64,000 bases of DNA from Pandoraea oxalativorans (lineage in GTDB: Bacteria; Pseudomonadota; Gammaproteobacteria; Burkholderiales; Burkholderiaceae): NCBI RefSeq assembly GCF_000972785.3, contig NZ_CP011253.3:992001-1056000 (forward strand), given 5' to 3'. The notes under the pieces are model-generated. The model was not told the DNA's origin, searched no databases, and saw only the letters and a program-made list of their open reading frames with translations. Both the position numbers and the translations under genes were made by a program. Shown here one piece after another: positions 36,843-47,978 of the stretch (position 1 is its first letter; each line of letters starts with the position of its first letter).

Positions 36843-37847
36843 TCAGTCCCGGGCTGGCAATAGCCTCTTTCTCGATCCGGCGGACGGCAGCGCCGCGAGC
36901 ACGATTCCTGCGACCGTCAGCGCCAGCGCACTGCCTTGGGCGACGGACAGTCGCTCGCCCAGAAATATCACGCCATAGGCCGTGGCCGCGACCGGCACCA
37001 TTGCCGTGAAGACCCCCGCAAGTTGCGCGCTGACGTGACGAATTCCGCGCATCCACAGGAAGAACGAAAAGACGCTCGCGGCGAGTCCGTACCAGACGAT
37101 GAGCGCCCAGTGGCCGAGTGTGAGGGCCGAATAATCCACCGCCATCAGCCCGACGATGCCCAGCGGCAGCATCAGCACGCCGCCGATCAGATGCGTATAG
37201 GCGCAGATATCGATGGCCGAGAGTTCGGCCGCGAGACGTTTCGAGACGATCACGTAAATCGCCTCGCAGACCACGGCCCCCAGCACCAGCGCGTTACCCA
37301 GCCATGCGCCGCTGGCGGCATCGGATGTGCCCGCACCGTGGGCATCGCCTCGCGAGGCGTTGAGCAGCGCCACCCCGGCAATTGCCAGGGCGATGCTGAC
37401 GAGCGTGCGTCGCGACGGGTGCTCGCGCAGCACGGCCCAGGACAGCAGCGCGACGCAGGCGGGCAGCGTCGCGGTGATGACGCCGGCGGCTGTGGCCGTC
37501 GTCATGCGCACGCCGTAGAGCATGAGTAACGTGAAGAGGAACGTGCCGAAGAACGTCTGCACGAAAAGGTGGCCCCACTGGCTGCGGGTGACGCGCCGCA
37601 TGTTGGATGGCCGGTAGCGCGGCGCAAGCGCAATGATCGCGATCACGAAGCGCCAGAGCGCAAAGGCGGCCACGGGCATGACGGCGACCATCGTCTTGCC
37701 GATCCCGACATTGGTGCCGACGAACGTCATCGCCAGCGCCAGCGCAAAACTCGGAAAGCGGGCAAACAGGCGGCCGGTGCCGGTCGGTGCAGCGTGCTTG
37801 GCCGCAGGGTTCTGAGTGGGCGTTTGAGGCGTAGATGTCGGATTCAC
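36843..37847 (-). CDS. EamA/DMT-superfamily transporter
   Basis: 334 residues, ten predicted helices in two EamA repeats (residues ~28-160 and ~185-325). Repeat features: PVAAFALWRFVIAIIAL and the second-half AASVFSFFLWMRGIRHVSAQLAGVFTAMVPVAATAYGVIFLGE. Such drug/metabolite transporters export amino acids or other metabolites; the substrate is not inferable. Confidence 0.88.
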   Translation of the reverse strand: MNPTSTPQTPTQNPAAKHAAPTGTGRLFARFPSFALALAMTFVGTNVGIGKTMVAVMPVAAFALWRFVIAIIALAPRYRPSNMRRVTRSQWGHLFVQTFFGTFLFTLLMLYGVRMTTATAAGVITATLPACVALLSWAVLREHPSRRTLVSIALAIAGVALLNASRGDAHGAGTSDAASGAWLGNALVLGAVVCEAIYVIVSKRLAAELSAIDICAYTHLIGGVLMLPLGIVGLMAVDYSALTLGHWALIVWYGLAASVFSFFLWMRGIRHVSAQLAGVFTAMVPVAATAYGVIFLGERLSVAQGSALALTVAGIVLAALPSAGSRKRLLPARD

Positions 37848-38094
37848 GGGCGCTCCGGACGATTCCGGGGTGGCGGGACGAGGGTGATAAGCGTAGGATT
37901 GTAGCGATTACGCCACACTTTGCTGCAATGCGACAACGCGTTCTGCGTGAGTCCCGCACGTAAGGCACGGGAGCCGAATGCACCAGTGTAAGGCGTTAGT
38001 AAGTCGCTCGTCTTAATGTGACGTTAGGTGACGTTAGCGATGTGTTTTGGCTTGATAGCAATCGTATTTGCATATCCATAAGAGGGGACAACTC

Positions 38095-40077
<1,983 letters not shown>

Positions 40078-40175
40078 GCGCGGGTTCGATTCGGTTCGCG
40101 GCCTTCAATGACGAGGCGTTCGCCGTTCGGTGCGCCGGGTCATCCGGTGGCGCCGGGTACGGTCAATGTGCGCGG

Positions 40176-40209
40176 CACGCCGTCGGACACTGCGTCTGAC
40201 GGCGTGTTT
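40176..40209 (+). terminator. Probable terminator after acs
   Basis: Stem CACGCCGTC / GACGGCGTG with a 13-base loop and TTT behind it, about 100 bp past acs. The rest of the 340-bp gap up to 40418 shows nothing recognisable. Confidence 0.5.
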
Positions 40210-40418
40210 CGTTCTCCGGGGCGAGTGACGCGACGGCACAGGGTGTTCCGCCTGAGCGCTCGTCGGCCATCTCATCCGGCTTCACCGATGGTGCTACCGA
40301 AGCATGCCTCGTCTTGCGTGGCGCGCTATGCGCGGACGTTGCGTTTGCCGATCGATCGAGTGCGTCTGCCGATATTGCTGCCACGACTGCAGTTGCTTCT
40401 TCTGATGGACCTTATGCC

Positions 40419-40880
40419 ATGTCGACCGACCCAATGACTGGTGGCATCGCCCCCGACGGTGTGCCTGCCGACATCGATTGGCATGGCGAAGCGGCCGAGA
40501 TCGCCGCGCAGCACTGGCGCCGTACCTTGGGGCTTGTTGCCATGCTCATGGCAATCGGTTTCGTTGTGACGTTCGTGCCGCAGTTCTGGGCGCGCGAATG
40601 GGCGTCTATGCGATTCGCCGGGTGGCCGTTACCGTTCTATATGGCGGCGCAGGGTGCGATCCTGATCGACATCGGTTTGATCGTCATTTACGCGTTCGTG
40701 CAGCGTCTTAACGATTCACGCTATCGCAGGGCGTTGCAGGCACTTCGCGACGCACGTCGTACCAGTCTCGGTCTTCCGGGCGACACGCCGGGGAGCGCGT
40801 TAGCGCCTGGCACGCCACGTAGTGCGGGTCATCTCGGCAGTGCTTCCTCCCGCGCCGCCTCGGCGCAAACCTACCGATGA
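40419..40880 (+). CDS. DUF4212 small subunit of a Na+/solute symporter
   Basis: 153 residues from MSTDPMTGGIAPDG. Two transmembrane helices (TLGLVAMLMAIGFVVTFVPQF and MAAQGAILIDIGLIVIYAFV) match the DUF4212 family, which is almost always paired with an SSS-family symporter. The longer in-frame start at 40314 has no conservation. It overlaps the next gene by ATGA, so the two are translated together. Confidence 0.88.
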   Translation: MSTDPMTGGIAPDGVPADIDWHGEAAEIAAQHWRRTLGLVAMLMAIGFVVTFVPQFWAREWASMRFAGWPLPFYMAAQGAILIDIGLIVIYAFVQRLNDSRYRRALQALRDARRTSLGLPGDTPGSALAPGTPRSAGHLGSASSRAASAQTYR

Positions 40881-42895
40881 GTTTCACGCGCAGGCTGCTG
40901 CGCTACTACCTGTATTACACGGCGGGATTCCTCGCGTTCGTGCTGATGATCGGCTTGCTCGAGCGCGTCAACGGCCCGGGCGTGTGGATCGGCTACGCCT
41001 TCCTTTTCGTGACGATTGCCGTGTATGCGGTGATCGGTCTTATCTCCCGCACGTCCGACGCTGCCGAGTATTACGTCGCCGGACGTCGCGTGCCGCCGAT
41101 GTTCAACGGCATGGCGTGTGCGGCGGACTGGATGAGCGCCGCGTCGTTCATGGGTCTGGCGGGCTCGCTTTACGTCTCCGGATATGACGGCCTTGCGTAC
41201 GTCATGGGATGGACGGGCGGGTACTGTCTGGTGGCGTTCCTGCTCGCGCCGTACTTGCGCAAGATGGGGCGCTACACGGTGCCGGACTTCCTTGGCACGC
41301 GATACGACAGCAACCTCGTGCGTGCGTTGGGCGTCTTCTCGACGATCTTGTGTTCGTTCGTGTATCTCGTCGCGCAGATTCAGGGGGTGGGGCTGATCGC
41401 GTCGCGCTTCATCGGCGTCGAGTTCACGATCGGCATCTTCTTCGGACTGGCGGGCATTCTCGTCTGCTCGTTCCTGGGCGGCATGCGTGCAGTGACTTGG
41501 ACGCAGGTGGCGCAGTACATCATCATGATCACTGCGTTCCTGGTGCCGACGGCGATGATCGGCCATCAGACGGGCAACGGCTGGTTTCCTCAGTTCAGCT
41601 ACGGCGAGGCGCTGGCGAAGGTCGAGGTGCTGAAAAAGGAGCTGCGCGATTCTGTGCCGGAGCGTGAAGTGCGCGACTACTACCGGGAGCAGGCGGAGCA
41701 GATGCAGCGTCGGCTGGACGGGTTGCCGGATACGTTCTTCAGCGAGCGGGCGGAGTTGGAGCGGCAGTTGCTGGACACGAAGCGTCGCAACGGTCCGCTG
41801 CGGGATGTGAAGGTGCTCGAAGCGAAGCTGGAGGCGTTTCCACGGGACGTGGGCGAGGCGCAGAACCAGTGGTTGGAGATGCGCAACCAGTACATTGAGC
41901 GTAGCGAGCCGCCACGTGCGATGACGGAGCCGTTTCCGGCGCGCGACGACACGACGCGCAACTCGCAGCGTCTGAATTTCTTGCTGTTGATGGTGTGTCT
42001 GATGATCGGGACGGCGAGCTTGCCGCACATCCTGACGCGCTACGGCACGACCGCGACGGTGCAGGGGGCGCGAAGTTCGGTGGGCTGGACGTTGTTCTTC
42101 GTCGCCTTGTTGTATGTGAGTGCGCCGGCGTTGGCGGTGATGCTCAAGTACGACGTGCTGCTGCATCTGGTCGGCGCGCGCTATGACAATTTGCCGGGAT
42201 GGGTGACGCAATGGCGTCATGCGACGCCGGTGCAACTGGATATCTCGGACGTCTATCGTGACGGGGTCGTGCAGTGGGGCGAGATCTGGATGCAGCCGGA
42301 CATGCTGGTGCTGGCGGGACCGGAGATTGCGGGGTTGCCTTATGTGATATCGGGGTTGGTGGCGGCGGGGGCGTTGGCGGCGGTGTTGTCGACGGCGGAT
42401 GGGTTGTTGCTGACGATTGCGAATGCGTTGTCGCACGACGTGTACTTCCATATGGTGGATCGGAATGCGTCGAGTCAGAAGCGGGTGACGACGTCGAAGA
42501 TATTGCTGTTGTGCGTCGCGATGTTTGCGTCGTATGTGACGTCGTTGAAGCTGGGGAACATTTTGTTTTTGGTGGGGGCGGCGTTTTCGTTGGCGGCGTC
42601 GTGTTTGTTCCCGGCATTGGTGTTGGGGGTGTTCTGGAAGCGGACGACACGTCTGGGCGCGACGGCGGGGATGGTCAGTGGATTGCTGGTGTGCGTGTAC
42701 TACATCATGACGACGTACCCGTTCTTCACCCGCCTGACGGGCTTCGCGGGCGCCCGATGGTGGGGCGTGGACCCGATCTCGGCGGGCGCGTTCGGGGTGC
42801 CGGTAGGTTTCGCGGTAGCGATAGCATTCAGCCTGCTGGGCAGCCGCCCGAGCGAGCGCGACCGCCATCTCGTAGACCATCTCCGACGCCCGTAA
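40877..42895 (+). CDS. Sodium:solute symporter (SSS family, VC_2705-type)
   Basis: 672 residues with about 13 helices. Early features are YYVAGRRVPPMFNGMACAADWMSAASFMG and KMGRYTVPDFLGTRYDS. A charged coiled-coil-like insertion (~255-360, rich in Glu/Arg/Gln) separates the helices, as in the VC_2705 subfamily. Its place after acs and DUF4212 suggests a short monocarboxylate such as acetate. The segment 42300-42660 has a visibly G-heavier codon use than its neighbours. Confidence 0.92.
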   Translation: MSFTRRLLRYYLYYTAGFLAFVLMIGLLERVNGPGVWIGYAFLFVTIAVYAVIGLISRTSDAAEYYVAGRRVPPMFNGMACAADWMSAASFMGLAGSLYVSGYDGLAYVMGWTGGYCLVAFLLAPYLRKMGRYTVPDFLGTRYDSNLVRALGVFSTILCSFVYLVAQIQGVGLIASRFIGVEFTIGIFFGLAGILVCSFLGGMRAVTWTQVAQYIIMITAFLVPTAMIGHQTGNGWFPQFSYGEALAKVEVLKKELRDSVPEREVRDYYREQAEQMQRRLDGLPDTFFSERAELERQLLDTKRRNGPLRDVKVLEAKLEAFPRDVGEAQNQWLEMRNQYIERSEPPRAMTEPFPARDDTTRNSQRLNFLLLMVCLMIGTASLPHILTRYGTTATVQGARSSVGWTLFFVALLYVSAPALAVMLKYDVLLHLVGARYDNLPGWVTQWRHATPVQLDISDVYRDGVVQWGEIWMQPDMLVLAGPEIAGLPYVISGLVAAGALAAVLSTADGLLLTIANALSHDVYFHMVDRNASSQKRVTTSKILLLCVAMFASYVTSLKLGNILFLVGAAFSLAASCLFPALVLGVFWKRTTRLGATAGMVSGLLVCVYYIMTTYPFFTRLTGFAGARWWGVDPISAGAFGVPVGFAVAIAFSLLGSRPSERDRHLVDHLRRP

Positions 42896-42963
42896 CGACG
42901 GGCGTTCAAAGGAATTTGACGCGGCATTTCACGAAAGAGGGTGAGATGTTGTCGCCGACCTGC

Positions 42964-42969
42964 TATAAT
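42964..42969 (+). promoter_or_regulatory. Extended -10 box of tRNA-Ser
   Basis: TATAAT preceded by TGC, 14 bp before the tRNA 5' end. No good -35 at 17 bp is seen. Confidence 0.6.
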
Positions 42970-42982
42970 GCGCGACCATTCA

Positions 42983-43073
42983 GGAGAGATGGATGAGCGG
43001 TTTAAGTCGCACGCCTGGAAAGCGTGTATAGGTTAATAGCCTATCGGGGGTTCGAATCCCCCTCTCTCCGCCA
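42983..43073 (+). tRNA. tRNA-Ser (anticodon GGA)
   Basis: 91-nt class II tRNA: acceptor arms GGAGAGA (42983) and TCTCTCC (43063-43069), D-loop GGATGAGCGGTTTAAGTCG, anticodon stem-loop ACGCCTGGAAAGCGT with GGA, a long variable arm (TATAGGTTAATAGCCTATC), T-loop GTTCGAATC, and encoded CCA. Serine tRNAs are frequent integration sites, and the accessory region starts right after this gene. Confidence 0.96.
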
Positions 43074-43075
43074 AG

Positions 43076-43118
43076 AACAAACAAAGGGCTTCCCAGTTGG
43101 GAGGCCCTTTGTTTGTTT
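43076..43118 (+). terminator. Strong terminator after tRNA-Ser
   Basis: Long hairpin with arms AACAAACAAAGGGC and GCCCTTTGTTTGTT plus an inner TCCCA/TGGGA pair; the second arm is T-rich. It marks the end of the core-genome segment. Confidence 0.9.
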
Positions 43119-43578
43119 ACTATTCATAGGGGTTCGTTGACGTAACGAGCTTCGTGCCCCCAACCATAATTCGTGCCGTTTCGCCTACTTCTTGGCCGTC
43201 CAGCGGCGTTCATGGTCCGGCTTACCTTCGGCCTCGTACCAGTCTGCAAACGGGCGGCGTGAAACACGAATGCTGCCGCACGAAAGTGCGCGTTGGCTTA
43301 TGACGCAGGGAGAGCGCTATTGCGAGCCTCGGGGAATCTCCTTAGTCCCTTCCCCGCGCCCGCCCTCTGGCGACGAAAGACCAACGAAGTCCGCCGGGGG
43401 TTCACTTGGACTGTGGGACCTTCTGTTCTCGTGGTGGCGAGTACAAAAATGCAACGAACGTACAGCACGTAGGTTGTTGAACAGGAATCGGTAAATCAGA
43501 AAAAGCGCTTTTGCGCTGCGACGGCTGACCGCCCCGATGCATTCATAGGCAGGCCCGCTTTTTATGCTGGAGCGCTAG
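43119..43578. other. Degenerate spacer between tRNA-Ser and the IS-rich region
   Basis: About 460 bp without a convincing complete gene. On the minus strand 43185-43316 an open frame ends in SRRPFADWYEAEGKPDHE and WTAKK, which looks like the C-terminal end of a phage- or island-type protein but could not be assigned. No copy of the tRNA 3' end (an att repeat) was found elsewhere in the window. Confidence 0.4.
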
Positions 43579-43913
43579 CTACGATCTTTCGACGACGCCC
43601 TTCCACAAGCCGCGAATGGCGGCAATGCCGCGGGCGCCTGCGTCGATCGATGTGGGCAAGGTCTGTACAGACATTCCCCCCAACGCATAGACTGGTATTG
43701 ACGTTAGCGCCACAAGCTCTCGAAACTTAGCCCAGCCAAGCGGTTCCGCACTGGTGTGGGTCTGTGTCGGGAGAACAGGCGAGAGGGTAATCAAATCTGC
43801 CCCAATTTGCTCCGCATGGATTATTTGACGGGCGTCATGGCAGGCAACGGACACCAGAAATCCTGGCGGCATAGGTCGGCTGCTGTAGGTCATCAGCTGA
43901 CTACTGGTCAGAT
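43579..43913 (-). pseudogene. ThiE/TenI-like protein, 3' fragment (split by IS66)
   Basis: Encodes the C-terminal ~110 residues (HLTSSQLMTYSSRPMPPG, VSVACHDARQI, LITLSPVLPTQTHTSAEPLG, PVYALGGM, GIAAIRGLWKG). It aligns along its length with the intact paralog at 23848-24528. The fragment is cut at 43914 by an IS66 element whose 8-bp duplication GGTCAGAT lies at 43906-43913 and 46486-46493. The open frame continuing past 43914 is IS66 sequence. Joined with 46486-46635 and 47833-47955 it gives one 199-codon frame. Confidence 0.92.
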
Positions 43914-43982
43914 GTAAAGGCTCGAGGAGTACCGTCTTGATGGGAGGCGAGTCTGTGGGTACTTTTGCGTCCACCAAATGAA

Positions 43983-44441
43983 ATGGTGGGCGCAAAAGTG
44001 GACAAGGTTTTGAGTGTGGCTGTGGAAGCGGTACCTTACCGACGAGCGAATTTCTCAATGGAGTTCAAGCGCGCAACGGTTGAGGCAACGTTAAGGCCAG
44101 GTGCGTCGGTTGCTTTGACGGCGCGCAAGGCAGGCATCAACGCCAACTTGTTATTCAAATGGCGCTGGCATTATCTGGCTGGCGCTTACGGTGATGTCAC
44201 GCCTGAGCTTGTTACTCGCCAGAGTTCTGCGGCTTCGGTGACCGAGTTTGTTCCCGTGACGATCACGAAGGCTCTCGTTGGTATCCCCACGCCGTCGGCA
44301 GACCAAGCAGTCCCGACCTCACGATGTTCATTGCGGCACGAGGGGAAGATCGAGTTGGTGATGCGTGGCGGCACAATGCGCTTCGATGGTCCGCTGAGTT
44401 TGGAGTTACTGCGCGAGTTGATCTCGGAGCTACGCACATGA
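43983..44441 (+). CDS. tnpA: IS66 accessory protein TnpA
   Basis: 152 residues with a transposase-8-like HTH ([33 protein letters not shown]). The start is taken as ATG 43983; 43965 and 44058 are alternatives. It overlaps tnpB by ATGA. Confidence 0.85.
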   Translation: MVGAKVDKVLSVAVEAVPYRRANFSMEFKRATVEATLRPGASVALTARKAGINANLLFKWRWHYLAGAYGDVTPELVTRQSSAASVTEFVPVTITKALVGIPTPSADQAVPTSRCSLRHEGKIELVMRGGTMRFDGPLSLELLRELISELRT

Positions 44442-44785
44442 TCGGGTTGCCCTCGAACACGCGGGTGTGGATTGCCGCTGGCGTCACGGATATGCGCTGC
44501 GGCTTTAATAGCCTGGCAGCCAAGGTCGAGTTGGTGCTGCAAAAGGACCCGTTCTCGGGGCACATCTTTCTGTTTCGTGGCCGGCGCGGTGATCTGCTCA
44601 AGGCCCTGTACTGGAGCGATGGCGGGCTGTGCCTGCTGGCCAAGCGGCTGGAGAAGGGGCGATTCGCGTGGCCACGGGCCGATGGTGGTGTCGTGGCACT
44701 CACCACTGCGCAGCTCTCACTCTTGCTTGAAGGGTTCGATTGGCGCGAGCCCATCGACGCGGCTCGCCCACGCAGTGCGAGATAA
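44438..44785 (+). CDS. tnpB: IS66 accessory protein TnpB
   Basis: 115 residues, the IS66 Orf2 signature [18 protein letters not shown], then [19 protein letters not shown] and GFDWREP. It starts inside the tnpA stop codon. Confidence 0.94.
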   Translation: MIGLPSNTRVWIAAGVTDMRCGFNSLAAKVELVLQKDPFSGHIFLFRGRRGDLLKALYWSDGGLCLLAKRLEKGRFAWPRADGGVVALTTAQLSLLLEGFDWREPIDAARPRSAR

Positions 44786-44843
44786 CGTATTTTTTAGGAG
44801 ATATCCGATAGGCAACGGGTGCTCTGGGCGATAGGCTTACGTC

Positions 44844-46430
44844 ATGAGCTTCTCCCGCGCCAATCTGCCTGACGACATCGATGCCCTCAAGGCGTTGGTG
44901 TTGGCTAGCCAGCAGGTTTTGCACGAACGCGAAACACAGCTCGCCGAGCTGCAGACGCGCCTCACATCGCGCGAGCAAGAGATTGCGCATTTGAAGCTGC
45001 TCATCGACAAACTCAAGCGTATGCAGTTTGGACGAAAGTCGGAGAAACTGGCGCGTCAGATCGAACAGCTTGAGCTGCGCCTGGAAGATCTGCAGGCCGA
45101 CGAAGGTGCCACCGAGGCGGCCACGCCGATCAAGTCCCAGGCAAAAGTCCGAGTCGAGCGCCAGGCGCTGCCGGAGCACCTCGAGCGCGAAGTGCGCGTC
45201 TACCTACCCGAGGCAGACGATTGCCCGGCCTGCGGTGGTAACCTCAAGCCGCTGGGCGAAGACGTCTCGGAGCAGCTCGAATACGTGCGAGCGCACTTCC
45301 GTGTGATTCGCCACCGCCGCCCCAAGCTCGCTTGTGCGTGCTGCGACACGATTGTGCAGCAGCCGGCACCGAGTCGCCCGATTGAGCGTGGCGTGGCCGG
45401 CCCCAATCTGCTCGCACACATTATCACCAGCAAATTCCTCGACCACCAACCGCTGTACCGCCAGCAGGCAATCTATGCCCGTGACGGCGTGGAACTCGAG
45501 GCCGGGCAGATGGGGCATTGGCTGGGGCGTGTTTGCTGGTTGCTCGATCCACTGGTAGACGCCGTGCGAGCCTACGCGCTGGGCGGCACCAAGGTCCACG
45601 GCGATGACACACCATTACCGGTGTTAGAGCCCGGGCGAGGCAGCACAAAGACCGGACGGCTCTGGGTGTACGTGCGTGACGACCGGCCGTGCGGCTCGGA
45701 TGAGGCGCCCGCGGTGTGGTTTGCCTACACGTCGGATCGGCGTGGTGAGCACCCACAGCGACATCTGGCAAGCTTTAGCGGGGTGCTGCAAGCCGATGCG
45801 TTTGCCGGTTACGCGCCGCTCTTTGAGGACGGCAGCATCCGCGAAGCGGCGTGCATGGCGCACGCGCGACGCAAGATCTACGACCTGCATGCGGTACGCC
45901 CCAGCGCCATTACAGAAGAAGCGCTGCACCGCATCGGCGAGCTATATCGCATAGAAGCCGAAATCCGGGGTAAGCCGCCTGATGAACGACGGCAGGTGCG
46001 CCAAACTCGGGCGGTACCGCGACTCGAGGCACTGCGACAATGGTACGAGTCGGTATTGCCCATGCTCTCGGCCAAATCCGACACGACCAAAGCGATTCAG
46101 TATTCTCTGAACCGCTGGCCTGCACTCGCCTATTACTGCGAGGACGGGCAAGCGGAGATCGACAATCTGATTGCCGAGCGTGCGCTGCGCGGCGTGGCGA
46201 TTGGCCGCCGCAATTATCTGTTTGCTGGCGCTGATTCGGGCGGTGAGCGTGCTGCGGCGATGTACAGCCTCATCGGTACGGCACGCTTGAACGGCATCAA
46301 CCCGGAAGCCTACCTCGCCCACGTGCTCGAGCGCATTGCCGATCATCCGGCCAATCGGATCGACGAGTTGCTGCCATGGAATGTGGCGCAGCAACTGCCT
46401 GACACCGCCAAGATCGAGCCCATTCGCTAA
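44844..46430 (+). CDS. tnpC: IS66 transposase TnpC
   Basis: 528 residues, full length. An N-terminal leucine-zipper-like coiled coil (ETQLAELQTRLTSREQEIAHLK), a zinc-finger-like CPACGGNL region, then the DDE domain with KVHGDDTPLPVLEPG, LQADAFAGYAPLF and ALAYYCEDGQAEIDN/AERALRGVAIGRRNYLF. No lesions are seen, so the element is probably functional. Confidence 0.95.
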   Translation: MSFSRANLPDDIDALKALVLASQQVLHERETQLAELQTRLTSREQEIAHLKLLIDKLKRMQFGRKSEKLARQIEQLELRLEDLQADEGATEAATPIKSQAKVRVERQALPEHLEREVRVYLPEADDCPACGGNLKPLGEDVSEQLEYVRAHFRVIRHRRPKLACACCDTIVQQPAPSRPIERGVAGPNLLAHIITSKFLDHQPLYRQQAIYARDGVELEAGQMGHWLGRVCWLLDPLVDAVRAYALGGTKVHGDDTPLPVLEPGRGSTKTGRLWVYVRDDRPCGSDEAPAVWFAYTSDRRGEHPQRHLASFSGVLQADAFAGYAPLFEDGSIREAACMAHARRKIYDLHAVRPSAITEEALHRIGELYRIEAEIRGKPPDERRQVRQTRAVPRLEALRQWYESVLPMLSAKSDTTKAIQYSLNRWPALAYYCEDGQAEIDNLIAERALRGVAIGRRNYLFAGADSGGERAAAMYSLIGTARLNGINPEAYLAHVLERIADHPANRIDELLPWNVAQQLPDTAKIEPIR

Positions 46431-46485
46431 CCGCCATTTACCGGCGCGTCAACAACCCGATCTACGGTACACATCGAGTGCTTAC

Positions 46486-46639
46486 GGTCAGATGCACTCC
46501 GTCGACTTTTAAGGCCAATGCCAAGCTGGGCGGCGCGTTGAGGAGGAGGCGTGCGCCATGACGTCGGCAGCACTCCAGGGCTTGTTCGGACAGCCAAACG
46601 TACTGCGAATCTGTCACGCTCTTGGCTCGCAACTGCACT
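46486..46639 (-). pseudogene. ThiE/TenI-like protein, middle fragment (between IS66 and IS3)
   Basis: Minus-strand translation gives VQLRAKSVTDSQYVWLSEQA, LECCRRHGARLLLNAPPSLA and LALKVDGVHLTS, matching the central part of the ThiE-like fold of the 23848-24528 paralog. It is bounded by the IS66 duplication GGTCAGAT on one side and the IS3 duplication CACT (46636-46639) on the other. No stop codon interrupts it. Confidence 0.9.
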
Positions 46640-46705
46640 GGTAATGCCCCCTGAAATCCACCGCTAGGAGAAGTAGAATTTTCTCGTTAAGAGGGAGTTC
46701 TGCAG

Positions 46706-46972
46706 ATGAAGAAGTCGAGATTCACGGACAGCCAGATACTGGAGGCGCTCAAGCGCGCGGAGGCTGGGCTGGCGGTGCCGGAGCTGTGCCGAGAACTGGG
46801 CATCAGTTCGGCAACGTTTTATAAGTGGCGCTCGAAGTACGGCGGCATGGACGCGTCGATGATGTCGCGCATGAAGGAGCTGGAGGCGGAGAATACCCGG
46901 CTTCGCAAGATGTACATCGAGGAGAAGCTCAAGGCTGAGATTGCCTCGGAGGCCCTGCAAAAAAAGTTCTGA
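46706..46972 (+). CDS. IS3 OrfA, copy A
   Basis: 88 residues: HTH_Tnp_1 domain ([42 protein letters not shown]) and a leucine-zipper tail. An A7 run at 46959-46965 just before the stop is a good -1 slippage site for making the OrfAB transposase. Confidence 0.93.
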   Translation: MKKSRFTDSQILEALKRAEAGLAVPELCRELGISSATFYKWRSKYGGMDASMMSRMKELEAENTRLRKMYIEEKLKAEIASEALQKKF

Positions 46973-46992
46973 AGCCATCTCGTCGGCGCGAG

Positions 46993-47793
46993 ATGGCAAA
47001 GCAAGTTGTGCAACAGCGGCGCGTGTCAATTCGTGTGGCGTGCGCGGTGCTCGGCATCAGCGAGTCGTGCTACCGGTACGCGGCGAAGTTGAACACGGAG
47101 AACGAAGAGATTGCCGACTGGCTACTGCGTATTACGGGCTGCCATCGCAACTGGGGTTTTCTGCTGTGCTACTTCTACCTGCGTAATGTGAAGGGATTCG
47201 GCTGGAACCACAAGCGCATTTACCGAATTTACCGGGAGCTGGAGCTGAACCTGCGCATCAAGCCGAAAAAGCGGCTGGTGCGCGAAACGCCGCAGCCGCT
47301 ATCGGTACCGGAGGCCATCAATGAAGTGTGGTCGATGGACTTCATGCATGACCAACTGGTTGACGGGCGCAGTATCCGGACGCTGAACGTGATTGATGAT
47401 TTCAACCGCGAGGCGCTGGGCATCGAGGTGGATTTCTCGTTGCCATCCGAGCGGGTGATTCGCACGCTGAAGCAGCATATGGAATGGCGAGGCAAGCCGA
47501 AGGTCATCCGGTGCGACAACGGCCCGGAATATTTGAGTGCGGCCATCGTGACATGGACGCAGAAGCAAGGCATCCGGCTGGAATACATCGAGCCGGGCAA
47601 GCCGCAGCAGAATGCGTATATCGAACGGTTCAACCGGACTGCGCGATACGAATGGCTGTCGCAGTACCTGTGGGAGGACCTGGAGCAGGTTCGCGAAGCG
47701 GCGGCCGACTGGATGTGGATTTACAATCACGAGCGCCCGAATATGGCATTGGGCGGTTTTACCCCGAAGCAGCGGCTTGCCATGGTCGCTTAG
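46993..47793 (+). CDS. IS3 OrfB (rve integrase domain), copy A
   Basis: 266 residues in the -1 frame relative to OrfA. HTH_21 region ([30 protein letters not shown]) then the DDE core: [24 protein letters not shown], and the Glu in [19 protein letters not shown]. Confidence 0.94.
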   Translation: MAKQVVQQRRVSIRVACAVLGISESCYRYAAKLNTENEEIADWLLRITGCHRNWGFLLCYFYLRNVKGFGWNHKRIYRIYRELELNLRIKPKKRLVRETPQPLSVPEAINEVWSMDFMHDQLVDGRSIRTLNVIDDFNREALGIEVDFSLPSERVIRTLKQHMEWRGKPKVIRCDNGPEYLSAAIVTWTQKQGIRLEYIEPGKPQQNAYIERFNRTARYEWLSQYLWEDLEQVREAAADWMWIYNHERPNMALGGFTPKQRLAMVA

Positions 47794-47832
47794 TTTCTAC
47801 TTCTGCTGACCGTGGAAAACGGGGGCATTACC

Positions 47833-47955
47833 CACTAATCGGATGCCTGCCAAGAGTGAATGGTCCAAGTCCGCGATAAAGCTATTCAACGGTTTCCCGT
47901 CTGGCGGCTCGGGCGTAATGAGATACGTAGATGGCAAGCTGTTTGGTGGTGTCAT
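47833..47955 (-). pseudogene. ThiE/TenI-like protein, 5' fragment (split by IS3 copy A)
   Basis: From ATG 47955 the product reads MTPPNSLPSTYLITPEPPDG, KPLNSFIADLDHSLLAGIRL, then runs into copy A. Removing the IS and one CACT joins RLV to QLRAKS in frame. The full reconstructed gene is 600 nt (199 residues). It begins 23 bases after the transporter stop on the same strand, so the two formed an operon. No clear Shine-Dalgarno is seen at this ATG. Confidence 0.88.
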
Positions 47956-47978
47956 TGGACGTCTCGGATAGGTGCTCT

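Larger units (their letters stand above)
43914..46485 (+). mobile_element. IS66-family insertion sequence, complete
   Basis: 2572 bp. Inverted ends begin GTAA: left GTAAAGGCTCGAGGAGTACC, right complement GTAAGCACTCGATGTGTACC (14 of 20 identical). Flanked by a perfect 8-bp duplication GGTCAGAT (43906-43913, 46486-46493), the size normal for IS66. It carries tnpA, tnpB and tnpC in order and is inserted in a ThiE-like gene. Confidence 0.95.
46640..47832 (+). mobile_element. IS3-family element, copy A (complete, 1193 bp)
   Basis: Ends are inverted GGTAATGCCCCC. Flanked by a 4-bp duplication CACT (46636-46639, 47833-47836). It is the same size as, and apparently identical to, copy B at 49170-50362 in the opposite orientation. 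It has orfA and orfB in -1 relation. Inserted in the ThiE-like gene. Confidence 0.95.

Noticed and set aside
40108..40437. 109-residue ORF between acs and the DUF4212 gene
   Set aside because: No ribosome site or domain is seen, and it overlaps the probable acs terminator and the DUF4212 start.
42983..43073. Direct repeat of the tRNA-Ser 3' end marking an island boundary
   Set aside because: I found no second copy of the tRNA 3' sequence within the window; the far boundary, if any, is outside.
43192..43494. 100-residue plus-strand ORF after tRNA-Ser
   Set aside because: Composition is Arg/Ser-rich without any domain, and the opposite strand carries a more protein-like C-terminal fragment.
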